Source: Litoditis marina
Lineage: Eukaryota > Nematoda > Chromadorea > Rhabditida > Rhabditidae
DNA: 64,000 nt
Reading direction: 5' to 3'
Assembly (NCBI GenBank): GCA_964036275.1
Contig: CAXIWQ010000196.1
Location: 47,777 to 111,776, forward strand
Shown here: positions 22,301-36,949 of the stretch, piece by piece
Numbering within the stretch: position 1 is the first letter of the stretch
How the letters are laid out: the number at the start of each line of letters is the position of its first letter
Notes under the pieces: generated by a model
What the model was told of the DNA's origin: nothing
Databases searched by the model: none
Seen by the model: the letters and a program-made list of their open reading frames with translations, nothing else
Translations under genes and position numbers: made by a program

Positions 22301-23920
22301 AACAGTTCATACGGCTATCAAATCTGTTGCTCCCAGCTACAAAAACCTAATACGACAATCCATTCTGTGGCGCACAGCCACAAAATACGAATTAACGCGG
22401 TTATTGACTCTGTGGCTTGCAGCTACAAAAAAAGCTTATACGGCTATCAAGTCTGTTGCTCCCAGCTACAAAAACCTAATACGACTTTATATTCTGTGGC
22501 GCACAGCCACAAAAGACAAATTAACGCGGTTATTGACTCTTTGCCTTGCAGCTACAGAAAAAAGTTTATACGGCTATCAAGTGTGTTGCTCACAGCTACA
22601 AGAACCTAATACGACTGAATATTCTGTGGCGCACAGCCACTAAAGACGGATTAACGCGGTTATTGACTCTTTGCCTTGCAGCTACAGAAAAAAAGGTTTA
22701 TACGGCTATCAAGTCTGTTGCTCCCAGCTACAAAAAAGTAATACGACTATCTATTCTGTGGCGCACAGCCACGAAATACGAATTAACGCTGTTATCGACT
22801 CTTTGGCTAGCAGTTACAGAGAACAGTTCATACGGCTATCAAATCTGTGCTCGCAGCTACAAAAACCTAATACGACAATCCATTCTGTGGCGCACAGCCA
22901 CAAAATACGAATTAACGCGGTTATTGACTCTGTGGCTTGCAGCTACAAAAAAAGCTTATACGGCTATCAAGTCTGTTGCTCCCAGCTACAAAAACCTAAT
23001 ACGACTTTATATTCTGTGGCGCACAGCCACAAAAGACAAATTAACGCGGTTATTGACTCTTTGCCTTGCAGCTACAGAAAAAAGTTTATACGGCTATCAA
23101 GTGTGTTGCTCACAGCTACAAGAACCTAATACGACTGAATATTCTGTGGCGCACAGCCACTAAAGACGGATTAACGCGGTTATTGACTCATTGGCTTACA
23201 GCTACAGAGAACAGTTCATACGGCTATCAATCTGTTGCTCTCAGCTACAAAAACGTAATACGACTATCTTTTCTGTGGTGCACAACCACAAAGTACGAAT
23301 TAACGCGGTTATTGACTCTGTGGCTTGCAGCTACAGAAAAAAAGCTTATACGGCTACCAAGTGTGTTGCTCACAGCTAGAAGAACCTAATACGACTATAT
23401 ATTCTGTGGCGCACAGCCACAAAAGACGAATTAACGCCGCGGTTATTGACTCTTTGCCTTGCAGCTACAGAGAACAGTTTATACGGCTATCAAATCTGTT
23501 GCTCCCAGCTACAAAAACCAAATACGACAATCTATTCTGTGGCGCACAGCCACAAAATACGAATTAACGCGGTTATTGAGTATTGACTCTCTGCCTTGCA
23601 GCTACAGAAAAAAAGTTTATACGGCTATCAAGTCTGTTGCTCCAGCTACAAAAACCTAATACGACTATCTGTTCTGTGGCGCACAGCCACGAAATACGAA
23701 TTTATGCGGTTATCGACTCTTTGGCTTGCGGTTACAGAGAACAGTTCATACGGCTATCAAATCTGTTGCTCCCAGCTACAAAAACTTAATACAACTATCT
23801 TTTCTGTGGTGCACAACCACAAAGTACGAATTAACGCGGTTATTGACTCATTGGCTTGCAGCTACAGAAAAAAATCTTATACGGCTACCAAGTGTGTTGC
23901 TCACAGCTACAAGAACCTAA

Positions 23921-23935
23921 GACGACTATATATTC
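23921..23935 (+). other. Closest empty-site paralogue of the LINE target
   Basis: This copy shares both flanks with the occupied site. On the left it has the TTGAGTATTGACTC and GCGGTTACAG markers. On the right it has CTACTGAGAAC, GAATCAACG and AGCTAAAG, the same series as 10570-10705. It is the best internal template for the pre-insertion locus. Confidence 0.8.
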
Positions 23936-26900
23936 TGTGGCGCACAGCCACAAAAGACAAATTAACGCGGTTATTGACTCTTTGCCTTGCAGCTACTGAG
24001 AACAGTTCATACGGCTATCAAATCTGTTGCTCCCAGCTACAAAAACCTAATACGACAATCTATTCTGTGGCGCACAGCCACAAAATACGAATCAACGCGG
24101 TTATTGACTCTTTGCCTTGCAGCTAAAGAAAAAAAAATCATACGGCTATCAAGTCTGTTGCTCCCAGCTACAAAAACCTAATACGACTTTATATTCTGTG
24201 GCGCACAGCCACAAAAGACAAATTAACGCGGTTATTGACTCTTTGCCTTGCAGCTACAGAAAAAGTTTATACGGCTATCAAGTGTGTTGCTCACATCTAC
24301 AAGAACCTAATACGACTATCTATTCTGTGGGGCACAGCCACGAAATACGAATTTACGCGGTTATCGACTCTTTGGCTTGCATTTACAGAAAACAGTTCAT
24401 ACGGCTATCAAGTCTGTTGCTCCCAGCTACAAAAACCTAATACGACAATCTATTCTGTGGCGCACAGCCACGAAATACGAATTAACGCGGTTATCGACTC
24501 TTTGGCTTGCAGCTACAGAAAAAAGTTTACACGGCTATCAAGTCTGTTGCTCCCAGCTACAAAAACCTAATACGACAATCTATTCTGTGGTGCACAACCA
24601 CAAAGTACGAATTAACGCTGTTATCGACTCTTTGGCTTGCAGTTACAGAGAACAGTTCATACGGCTATCAAATCTGTTGCTCCCAGCTACAAAAACTTAA
24701 TACAACTATCTTTCCTGTGGTGCACAACCAGAAAGTACGAATTAACGCGGTTATTGACTGTTTGCCTTGCAGCTACAGAAAAAAATCATACGGCTATCAA
24801 GTCTGTTGCTCCCAGCTACAAAAACCTAATACGACTTTATATTCTGTGGCGCACAGCCACAAAAGACAAATTAACGCGGTTATTGACTCTTTGCCTTGCA
24901 GCTACAGAAAAAAGTTTATACGGCCATCAAGTATGTTGCTCCCAGCTACAAAAACCTAATGCGACTATCTATTCTGTGGCGCACAGCCACGAAATACGAA
25001 TTTACGCGGTTATTGACTCTTTGCCTTGCAGCTACAGAAAAAAAAATCATACGGCTATCAAGTCTGTTGCTCCCAGCTACAAAAACCTAATACGACTTTA
25101 TATTCTGTGGCGCACAGCCACAAAAGACAAATTAACGCGGTTATTGACTCTTTGCCTTGCAGCTACAGAAAAAAGTTTATACGGCTATCAAGTCTGTTGC
25201 TCCCAGCTACAAAAACCTAATACGACTATCTATTCTGTGGCGCACAGCCACGAAATACGAATTAACGCGGTTATCGACTCTTTGGCTTGCAGCTACAGAA
25301 AAAAGTTTACACGGCTATCAAGTCTGTTGCTCCCAGCTACAAAAACTTTATACGACAATCTATTCTGTGGTGCACAACCACAAAGTACGAATTAACGCTG
25401 TTACCGACTCTTTGGCTTGCAGTTACAGAGAACAGTTCATACGGCTATCAAATATGTTGCTCCCAGCTACAAAAACTTAATACAACTATCTTTCCTGTGG
25501 TGCACAACCAGAAAGTACGAATTAACGCGGTTATTGACTCTGTGGCTTGCAGCTACAAAAAAAAGCTTATACGGCTACCACGTGTGTTGCTCACAGCTAC
25601 AAGAACCTAAGACGACTATATATTCTGTGGCGCACAGCCACAAAAGACAAATTAACGCGGTTATTGACTCTTTGCCTTGCAGCTACAGAGAACAGTTCAT
25701 ACGGCTATCTAATCTGTTGCTCCCAGCTACAAAAACCTAATACGACAATCTATTCTGTGGCGCACAGCCACAAAATACGAATTAACGCGGTTATTGATTA
25801 TTTGCCTTGCAGCTACAGAAAAAAAATTATACGGTTATCAAGTCTGTTGCTCCCAGCTACAAAAACCTAATACGACTTTATATTCTGTGGCGCAAAGCCA
25901 CAAAAGACAAATTAACGCGGTTATTGACTATTTGCCTTGCAGCTACAGAAAAAAAATTCCACGGCTATCAAGTATGTTGCTCCCAGCTACAAAAACCTAA
26001 TACGACAATCTATTCTGTGGCGCACAGCCACGAAATACGAATTAACGCGGTTATCGACTCTTTGGCTTGCAGCTACAGAAAAAAGTTTACACGGCTATCA
26101 AGTCTGTTGCTCCCAGCTACAAAAACCTAATACGACAATCTATTCTGTGGTGCACAGCCACAAAGTACGAATTAACGCTGTTATCGACTCTTTGGCTTGC
26201 AGTTACAGAGAACAGTTCATACGGCTATCAAATCTGTTGCTCCCAGCTACAAAAACTTAATACAACTATCTTTCCTGTGGTGCACAACCAGAAAATACGA
26301 ATTAACGCGGTTATTGACTCTGTGGCTTGCAGCTACAAAAAAAAGCTTATACGACTATCAAGTCTGTTGCTCCCAGCTACAAAAACCTAATACGACAATC
26401 TATTCTGTGGCGCACAGCCACAAAATACGAATTAACGCGGTTATTGACTGTTTGCCTTGCAGCTACAGAAAAAAAAATCATACGGCTATCAAGTCTGTTG
26501 CTCCCAGCTACAAAAACCTAATACGACTTTATATTCTGTGGCGCACAGCCACAAAAGACAAATTAACGCGGTTATTGACTCTTTGCCTTGCAGCTACAGA
26601 AAAAAGTTTATACGGCTATCAAGTCTGTTGCTCCCAGCTACAAAAACCTAATACGACTATCTATTCTGTGGCGCACAGCCACGAACTACGAATTAACGCG
26701 GTTATCGACTCTTTGGCTTGCAGCTACAGAAAAAAGTTTACACGGCTATCAAGTCTGTTGCTCCCAGCTACAAAAACTTTATACGACAATCTATTCTGTG
26801 GTGCACAACCACAAAGTACGAATTAACGCTGTAACCGACTCTTTGGCTTGCAGTTACAGAGAACAGTTCATACGGCTATCAAATATGTTGCTCCCAGCTA

Positions 26901-28473
26901 CAAAAACTTAATACAACTATCTTTCCTGTGGTGCACAACCAGAAAGTACGAATTAACGCGGTTATTGACTCTGTGGCTTGCAGCTACAAAAAAAAAGCTT
27001 ATACGGCTACCAAGTGTGTTGCTCACAGCTACAAGAACCTAAGACGACTATATATTCTGTGGCGCACAGCCACAAAAGACAAATTAACGCAGTTATTGAC
27101 TCTTTGCCTTGCAGCTACAGAGAACAGTTCATACGGCTATCTAATCTGTTGCTCCCAGCTACAAAAACCTAATACGACAATCTATTCTGTGGCGCACAGC
27201 CACAAAATACGAATTAACGCGGTTATTGACTATTTGCCTTGCAGCTACAGAAAAAAAATTATACGGCTATCAAGTCTGTTGCTCCCAGCTACAAAACCTA
27301 ATACGACTTTATATTCTGTGGCGCAAAGCCACAAAAGACAAATTAACGCGGTTATTGACTCTTTGCCTTGCAGCTACAGAAAAAAAAAATCATACGGCTA
27401 TCAAGTCTGTTGCTCCCAGCTACGAAAACCTAATACGACTTCATATTCTGTGGCGCACAGCCACAAAAGACAAATTAACGCGGTTATTGACTCTTTGCCT
27501 TGCAGCTACAGAAAAAAGTTTATACGGCCATCAAGTATGTTGCTCCCAGCTACAAAAACCTAATACGACTATCTATTCTGTGGCGCACAGCCACGAAATA
27601 CAAATTTACGCGGTTATTGACTCTTTGCCTTGCAGCTACAGAAAAACAATCATACGGCTATCAAGTCTGTTGCTCCCAGCTACAAAAACCTAATACGACT
27701 TTATATTCTGTGGCGCACAGCCACAAAAGACAAATTGACGCGGTTATTGACTCTTTGCCTTGCAGCTACAGAAAAAAGTTTATACGGCTATCAAGTCTGT
27801 TGCTCCAGCTACAAAAACCTAATACGACTATCTATTCTGTGGCGCACAGCCACGAAATACGAATTAACGCGGTTATCGACTCTTTGGCTTGCAGCTACAG
27901 AAAAAAGTTTGCACGGCTATCAAGTCTGTTGCTCCCAGCTACAAAAACTTTATACGACAATCTATTCTGTGGTGCACAACCACAAAGTACGAATTAACGC
28001 TGTTACCGACTCTTTGGCTTGCAGTTACAGAGAACAGTTCATACGGCTATCAAATATGTTGCTCCCAGCTACAAAAACTTAATACAACTATCTTTCCTGT
28101 GGTGCACAACCAGAAAGTACGAATTAACGCGGTTATTGACTCTGTGGCTTGCAGCTACAAAAAAAGCTTATACGGCTACCAAGTGTGTTGCTCACAGCTA
28201 CAAGAACCTAAGACGACTATATATTCTGTGGCGCACAGCCACAAAAGACAAATTAACGCGGTTATTGACTCTTTGCCTTGCAGCTACAGAGAACAGTTCA
28301 TACGGCTATCTAATCTGTTGCTCCAGCTACAAAAACCTAATACGACAATCTATTCTGTGGCGCACAGCCACAAAATACGAATTAACGCGGTTATTGACTA
28401 TTTGCCTTGCAGCTACAGAAAAAAAATTATACGGCTATCAAGTCTGTTGCTCCCAGCTACAAAAACCTAATAC

Positions 28474-28500
28474 GACTTTATATTCTGTCTTGCAGTTACA
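28474..28500 (+). other. Subunit-level deletion junction in the satellite
   Basis: TATTCTGT is joined directly to CTTGCAGTTACAGAG, removing about 47 bp: most of one subunit and the start of the next. The two broken points lie within about 2 bp of equivalent positions in adjacent subunits. This suggests recombination between subunits inside a monomer. Confidence 0.75.
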
Positions 28501-31500
28501 GAGAACAGTTCATACGGCTATCAAATATGTTGCTCCCAGCTACAAAACTTAATACAACTATCTTTCCTGTGGTGCACAACCAGAAAGTACGAATTAACGC
28601 GGTTATTGACTCTGTGGCTTGCAGCTACAAAAAAAGCTTATACGGCTACCAAGTGTGTTGCTCACAGCTACAAGAACCTAAGACGACTATATATTCTGTG
28701 GCGCACAGCCACAAAAGACAAATTAACGCGGTTATTGACTCTTTGCCTTGCAGCTACAGAGAACAGTTCATACGGCTATCTAATCTGTTGCTCCCAGCTA
28801 CAAAAACCTAATACGACAATCTATTCTGTGGCGCACAGCCACAAAATACGAATTAACGCGGTTATTGACTATTTGCCTTGCAGCTACAGAAAAAAATTAT
28901 ACGGTTATCAAGTCTGTTGCTCCCAGCTACAAAAACCTAATACGACTTTATATTCTGTGGCGCAAAGCCACAAAAGACAAATTAACGCGGTTATTGACTA
29001 TTTGCCTTGCAGCTACAGAAAAAAAATTATACGGCTATCAAGTATGTTGCTCCCAGCTACAAAAACCTAATACGACAATCTATTCTGTGGCGCACAGCCA
29101 CGAAATACGAATTAACGCGGTTATCGACTCTTTGGCTTGCAGCTACAGAAAAAAAAGTTTACACGGCTATCAAGTCTGTTGCTCCCAGCTCCAAAAACCT
29201 AATACGACAATCTATTCTGTGGTGCACAACCACAAAGTACGAATTAACACTGTTATCGACTCTTTGGCTTGCAGTTACAGAGAACAGTTCATACGGCTAT
29301 CAAATCTGTTGCTCCCAGCTACAAAAACTTAATACAACTATCTTTCCTGTGGTGCACAACCAGAAAGTACGAATTAACGCGGTTATTGACTCTGTGGCTT
29401 GCAGCTACAAAAAAAAGCTTATACGACTATCAAGTCTGTTGCTCCCAGCTACAAAAACCTAATACGACAATCTATTCTGTGGCGCACAGCCACAAAATAC
29501 GAATTAACGCGGTTATTGACTGTTTGCCTTGCAGCTACAGAAAAAAAAATCATACGGCTATCAAGTCTGTTGCTCCCAGCTACAAAAACCTAATACGACT
29601 TTGTATTCTGTGGCGCACAGCCACAAAAGACAAATTAACGCGGTTATTGACTCTTTGCCTTGCAGCTACAGAAAAAGTTTATACGGCCATCAAGTATGTT
29701 GCTCCCAGCTACAAAAACCTAATACGACTATCTATTCTGTGGCGCACAGCCACGAAATACGAATTTACGCGGTTATTGACTCTTTGCCTTGCAGCTACAG
29801 AAAAAAAAATCATACGGCTATCAAGTCTGTTGCTCCCAGCTACAAAAACCTAATACGACTTTATATTCTGTGGCGCACAGCCACAAAAGACAAATTAACG
29901 CGGTTATTGACTCTTTGCCTTGCAGCTACAGAAAAAAGTTTATACGGCTATCAAGTCTGTTGCTCCCAGCTACAAAAACCTAATACGACTATCTATTCTG
30001 TGGCGCACAGCCACGAAATACGAATTAACGCGGTTATCGACTCTTTGGCTTGCAGCTACAGAAAAAAGTTTACACGGCTATCAAGTCTGTTGCTCCCAGC
30101 TACAAAAACTTTATACGACAATCTATTCTGTGGTGCACAACCACAAAGTACGAATTAACGCTGTTACCGACTCTTGGCTTGCAGTTACAGAGAACAGTTC
30201 ATACGGCTATCAAATATGTTGCTCCCAGCTACAAAAACTTAATACAACTATCTTTCCTGTGGTGCACAACCAGAAAGTACGAATTAACGCGGTTATTGAC
30301 TCTGTGGCTTGCAGCTACAAAAAAAAGCTTATACGGCTACCAAGTGTGTTGCTCACAGCTACAAGAACCTAAGACGACTATATATTCTGTGGCGCACAGC
30401 CACAAAAGACAAATTAACGCGGTTATTGACTCTTTGCCTTGCAGCTACAGAGAACAGTTCATACGGCTATCTAATATGTTGCTCCCAGCTACAAAAACCT
30501 AATACGACAATCTATTCTGTGGCGCACAGCCACAAAATACGAATTAACGCGGTTATTGACTATTTGCCTTGCAGCTACAGAAAAAAAATTATACGGCTAT
30601 CAAGTCTGTTGCTCCAGCTACAAAAACCTAATACGACTTTATATTCTGTGGCGCAAAGCCACAAAAGACAAATTAACGCGGTTATTGACTCTTTGCCTTG
30701 CAGCTACAGAAAAAAAAAATCATACGGCTATCAAGTCTGTTGCTCCCAGCTACGAAAACCTAATACGACTTCATATTCTGTGGCGCACAGCCACAAAAGA
30801 CAAATTAACGCGGTTATTGACTCTTTGCCTTGCAGCTACAGAAAAAAGTTTATACAGCCATCAAGTATGTTGCTCCCAGCTACAAAAACCTAATACGACT
30901 ATCTATTCTGTGGCGCACAGCCACGAAATACGAATTTACGCGGTTATTGACTCTTTGCCTTGCAGCTACAGAAAAAAAATCATACGGCTATCAAGTCTGT
31001 TGCTCCAGCTACAAAAACCTAATACGACTTTATATTCTGTGGCGCGCAGCCACAAAAGACAAATTAACGCGGTTATTGACTCTTTGCCTTGCAGCTACAG
31101 AAAAAAGTTTATACGGCTATCAAGTCTGTTGCTCCCAGCTACAAAAACCTAAAACGACTATCTATTCTGTGGCGCACAGCCACGAAATACGAATTAACGC
31201 GGTTATCGACTCTTTGGCTTGCAGCTACAGAAAAAAGTTTGCACGGCTATCAAGTCTGTTGCTCCAGCTACAAAAACTTTATACGACAATCTATTCTGTG
31301 GCGCACAGCCACGAAATACGAATTTACGCGGTTATTGACTCTTTGCCTTGCAGCTACAGAAAAAAATCATACGGCTATCAAGTCTGTTGCTCCCAGCTAC
31401 AAAAACCTAATACGACTTTATATTCTGTGGCGCGCAGCCACAAAAGACAAATTAACGCGGTTATTGACTCTTTGCCTTGCAGCTACAGAAAAAAGTTTAT

Positions 31501-34500
31501 ACGGCTATCAAGTCTGTTGCTCCCAGCTACAAAAACCTAAAACGACTATCTATTCTGTGGCGCACAGCCACGAAATACGAATTAACGCGGTTATCGACTC
31601 TTTGGCTTGCAGCTACAGAAAAAAGTTTGCACGGCTATCAAGTCTGTTGCTCCCAGCTACAAAAACTTTATACGACAATCTATTCTGTGGTGCACAACCA
31701 CAAAGTACGAATTAACGCTGTTACCGACTCTTTGGCTTGCAGTTACAGAGAACAGTTCATACGGCTATCAAATATGTTGCTCCCAGCTACAAAAACTTAA
31801 TACAACTATCTTTCCTGTGGTGCACAACCAGAAAGTACGAATTAACGCGGTTATTGACTCTGTGGCTTGCAGCTACAAAAAAAAGCTTATACGGCTACCA
31901 AGTGTGTTGCTCACAGCTACAAGAACCTAAGACGACTATATATTCTGTGGCGCACAGCCACAAAAGACAAATTAACGCGGTTATTGACTCTTTGCCTTGC
32001 AGCTACAGAGAACAGTTCATACGGCTATCTAACCTGTTGCTCCCAGCTACAAAAACCTAATACGACAATCTATTCTGTGGCGCACAGCCACAAAATACGA
32101 ATTAACGCGGTTATTGACTATTTGCCTTGCAGCTACAGAAAAAAAATTATACGGCTATCAAGTCTGTTGCTCCCAGCTACAAAAACCTAATACGACTTTA
32201 TATTCTGTGGCGCAAAGCCACAAAAGACAAATTAACGCGGTTATTGACTCTTTGCCTTGCAGCTACAGAAAAAAAAAATCATACGGCTATCAAGTCTGTT
32301 GCTCCCAGCTACGAAAACCTAATACGACTTTATATTCTGTGGCGCACAGCCACAAAAGACAAATTAACGCGGTGATTGACTCTTTGCCTTGCAGCTACAG
32401 AGAACAGTTCATACGGCTATCAAATCTGTTGCTCCCAGCTACAAAAACCTAATACGACAATCTATTCTGTGGCGCACAGCCACAAAATACGAATCAACGC
32501 GGTTATTGACTATTTGCCTTGCAGCTACAGAAAAAAAATCATACGGCTATCAAGTCTGTTGCTCCCAGCTACAAAAACCTAATACGACTTTATATTCTGT
32601 GGCGCACAGCCACAAAAGACAAATTAACGCGGTTGTTGACTCTTTGCCTTGCAGCTACAGAAAAAAAGTTTATACGGCTATCAAGTGTGTTGCTCACAGC
32701 TACAAGAACCTAATACGACTGAATATTCTGTGGTGCACAGCCACAAAAGACGAATTAACGCGGTTATTGACTCTTTGCCTTGCAGCTACAGAAAAAAAGG
32801 TTTATACGGCTATCAAGTCTGTTGCTCCCAGCTACAAAAACCTAATACGACAATCTATTCTGTGGCGCACAGCCACGAAATACGAATTAACGCGGTTATC
32901 GACTCTTTGGCTTGCATTTACAGAAAACAGTTCATACGGCTATCAAGTCTGTTGCTCCCAGCTACAAAAACCTAATACGACAATCTATTCTGTGGTGCAC
33001 AACCACAAAGTACGAATTAACGCTGTTATCGACTCTTTGGCTTGCAGTTACAGAGAACAGTTCATACGGCTATCAAAACTGTTGCTCCCAGCTACAAAAA
33101 CTTAATACAACTATCTTTCCTGTGGTGCACAACCAGAAAGTACGAATTAACGCGGTTATTGACTCTGTGGCTTGCAGCTACAAAAAAAAACTTATACGGC
33201 TACCAAGTGTGTTGCTCACAGCTACATGAACCTAAGACGACTATATATTCTGTGGCGCACAGCCACAAAAGACAAATTAACGCGGTTATTGACTCTTTGC
33301 CTTGCAGCTACAGAGAGCAGTTCATACGGCTATCTAATCTGTTGCTCCCAGCTACAAAAACCTAATACGACAATCTATTCTGTGGCGCACAGCCACAAAA
33401 TACGAATTAACGCGGTTATTGACTATTTGCCTTGCAGCTACAGAAAAAAAATTATACGGCTATCAAGTCTGTTGCTCCCAGCTACAAAAACCTAATACGA
33501 CTTTATATTCTGTGGCGCAAAGCCACAAAAGACAAATTAACGCGGTTATTGACTCTTTGCCTTGCAGCTACAGAAAAAAAATCATACGGCTATCAAGTCT
33601 GTTGCTCCCAGCTACGAAAACCTAATACGACTTTATATTCTGTGGCGCACAGCCACAAAAGACAAATTAACGCGGTTATTGACTCTTTGCCTTGCAGCTA
33701 CAGAAAAAAAGTTTATACGGCTATCAAGTGTGTTGCTCACAGCTACAAGAACCTAATACGACTGAATATTCTGTGGTGCACAGCCACAAAAGACGAATTA
33801 ACGCGGTTATTGACTCTTTGCCTTGCAGCTACAGAAAAAAAAAGGTTTATACGGCTATCAAGTCTGTTGCTCCCAGCTACAAGAAAGTAATACGACTATC
33901 TATTCTGTGGCGCACAGCCACGAAATACGAATTTACGCGGTTATCGACTCTTTGGCTTGCATTTACAGAAAACAGTCCATACGGCTATCAAGTCTGTTGC
34001 TCCCAGCTACAAAAACCTAATACGACAATCTATTCTGTGGCGCACAGCCACGAAATACGAATTAACGCGGTTATCGACTCTTTGGCTTGCAGCTACAGAA
34101 AAAAGTTTACACGGCTATCAAGTCTGTTGCTCCCAGCTACAAAAACCTAATACGACAATCTATTCTGTGGTGCACAACCACAAAGTACGAATTAACGCTG
34201 TTATCGACTCTTTGGCTTGCAGTTACAGAGAACAGTTCATACGGCTATCAAATCTGTTGCTCCCAGCTACAAAAACTTAATACAACTATCTTTCCTGTGG
34301 TGCACAACCAGAAAGTACGAATTAACGCGGTTATTGACTCTGTGGCTTGCAGCTACAAAAAAAAGCTTATACGGCTATCAAGTCTGTTGCTCCCAGCTAC
34401 AAAAACCTAATACGACAATCTATTCTGTGGCGCACAGCCACAAAATACGAATTAACGCGGTTATTGACTGTTTGCCTTGCAGCTACAGAAAAAAAAATCA

Positions 34501-34869
34501 TACGGCTATCAAGTCTGTTGCTCCCAGCTACAAAAACCTAATACGACTTTATATTCTGTGGCGCACAGCCACAAAAGACAAATTAACGCGGTTATTGACT
34601 CTTTGCCTTGCAGCTACAGAAAAAAGTTTATACGGTCATCAAGTATGTTGCTCCCAGCTACAAAAACCTAATACGACTATCTATTCTGTGGCGCACAGCC
34701 ACGAAATACGAATTTACGCGGTTATTGACTCTTTGCCTTGCAGCTACAGAAAAAAAAATCATACGGCTATCAAGTCTGTTGCTCCCAGCTACAAAAACCT
34801 AATACGACTTTATATTCTGTGGCGCACAGCCACAAAAGACAAATTAACGCGGTTATTGACTCTTTGCCT

Positions 34870-36949
34870 CGCAGCTACAGAAAAAAGTTTATACGGCTAT
34901 CAAGTCTGTTGCTCCCAGCTACAAAAACCTAATACGACTTTCTATTCTGTGGCGCACAGCCACGAAATACGAATTAACGCGGTTATCGACTCTTTGGCTT
35001 GCAGCTACAGAAAAAAGTTTACACGGCTATCAAGTCTGTTGCTCCCAGCTACAAAAACTTTATACGACAATCTATTCTGTGGTGCACAACCACAAAGTAC
35101 GAATCAACGCTGTTATCGACTCTTTGGCTTGCAGTTACAGAGAACAGTTCATACGGCTATCAAATCTGTTGCTCCCAGCTACAAAAACTTAATACAACTA
35201 TCTTTCCTGTGGTGCACAACCAGAAAGTACGAATTAACGCGGTTATTGACTCTGTGGCTTGCAGCTACAAAAAAAAGCTTATACGGCTATCAAGTCTGTT
35301 GCTCCCAGCTACAAAAACCTAATACGACAATCTATTCTGTGGCGCACAGCCACAAAATACGAATTAACGCGGTTATTGACTGTTTGCCTTGCAGCTACAG
35401 AAAAAAAATCATACGGCTATCAAGTCTGTTGCTCCCAGCTACAAAAACCTAATACGACTTTATATTCTGTGGCGCACAGCCACAAAAGACAAATTAACGC
35501 GGTTATTGACTCTTTGCCTTGCAGCTACAGAAAAAAGTTTATACGGCCATCAAGTATGTTGCTCCCAGCTACAAAAACCTAATACGACTATCTATTCTGT
35601 GGCGCACAGCCACGAAATACGAATTTACGCGGTTATTGACTCTTTGCCTTGCAGCTACAGAAAAAAAATTATACGGCTATCAAGTCTGTTGCTCCCAGCT
35701 ACAAAAACCTAATACGACAATCTATTCTGTGGTGCACAACCACAAAGTACGAATTAACGCTGTTATCGACTCTTTGGCTTGCAGTTACAGAGAACAGTTC
35801 ATACGGCTATCAAATCTGTTGCTCCCAGCTACAAAAACTTAATACAACTATCTTTCCTGTGGTGCACAACCAGAAAGTACGAATTAACGCGGTTATTGAC
35901 TCTGTGGCTTGCAGCTACAGAAAAAAGTTTATACGGCTATCAAGTCTGTTGCTCCCAGCTACAAAAACCTAATACGACTTTCTATTCTGTGGCGCACAGC
36001 CACGAAATACGAATTAACGCGGTTATCGACTCTTTGGCTTGCAGCTACAGAAAAAAGTTTACACGGCTATCAAGTCTGTTGCTCCCAGCTACAAAAACTT
36101 TATACGACAATCTATTCTGTGGTGCACAACCACAAAGTACGAATCAACGCTGTTATCGACTCTTTGGCTTGCAGTTACAGAGAACAGTTCATACGGCTAT
36201 CAAATCTGTTGCTCCCAGCTACAAAAACTTAATACAACTATCTTTCCTGTGGTGCACAACCAGAAAGTACGAATTAACGCGGTTATTGACTCTGTGGCTT
36301 GCAGCTACAAAAAAAAGCTTATACGGCTATCAAGTCTGTTGCTCCCAGCTACAAAAACCTAATACGACAATCTATTCTGTGGCGCACAGCCACAAAATAC
36401 GAATTAACGCGGTTATTGACTGTTTGCCTTGCAGCTACAGAAAAAAAATCATACGGCTATCAAGTCTGTTGCTCCCAGCTACAAAAACCTAATACGACTT
36501 TATATTCTGTGGCGCACAGCCACAAAAGACAAATTAACGCGGTTATTGACTCTTTGCCTTGCAGCTACAGAAAAAAGTTTATACGGCCATCAAGTATGTT
36601 GCTCCCAGCTACAAAAACCTAATACGACTATCTATTCTGTGGCGCACAGCCACGAAATACGAATTTACGCGGTTATTGACTCTTTGCCTTGCAGCTACAG
36701 AAAAAAAAATTATACGGCTATCAAGTCTGTTGCTCCCAGCTACAAAAACCTAATACGACAATCTATTCTGTGGTGCACAACCACAAAGTACGAATTAACG
36801 CTGTTATCGACTCTTTGGCTTGCAGTTACAGAGAACAGTTCATACGGCTATCAAATCTGTTGCTCCCAGCTACAAAAACTTAATACAACTATCTTTCCTG
36901 TGGTGCACAACCAGAAAGTACGAATTAACGCGGTTATTGACTCTGTGGC
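34870..36949 (+). repeat. 8-monomer (1040-bp) tandem duplication
   Basis: Positions of about 34870-35909 recur at 35910-36949. Both copies carry the rare CGACTTTCTATTCTG variant (near 34936 and 35976) and the GAATCAACGCTG variant. Boundaries are approximate, placed where the A-run and GAAAAAAGTTT/AAAAAAAAGCTT variants switch. Confidence 0.8.
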
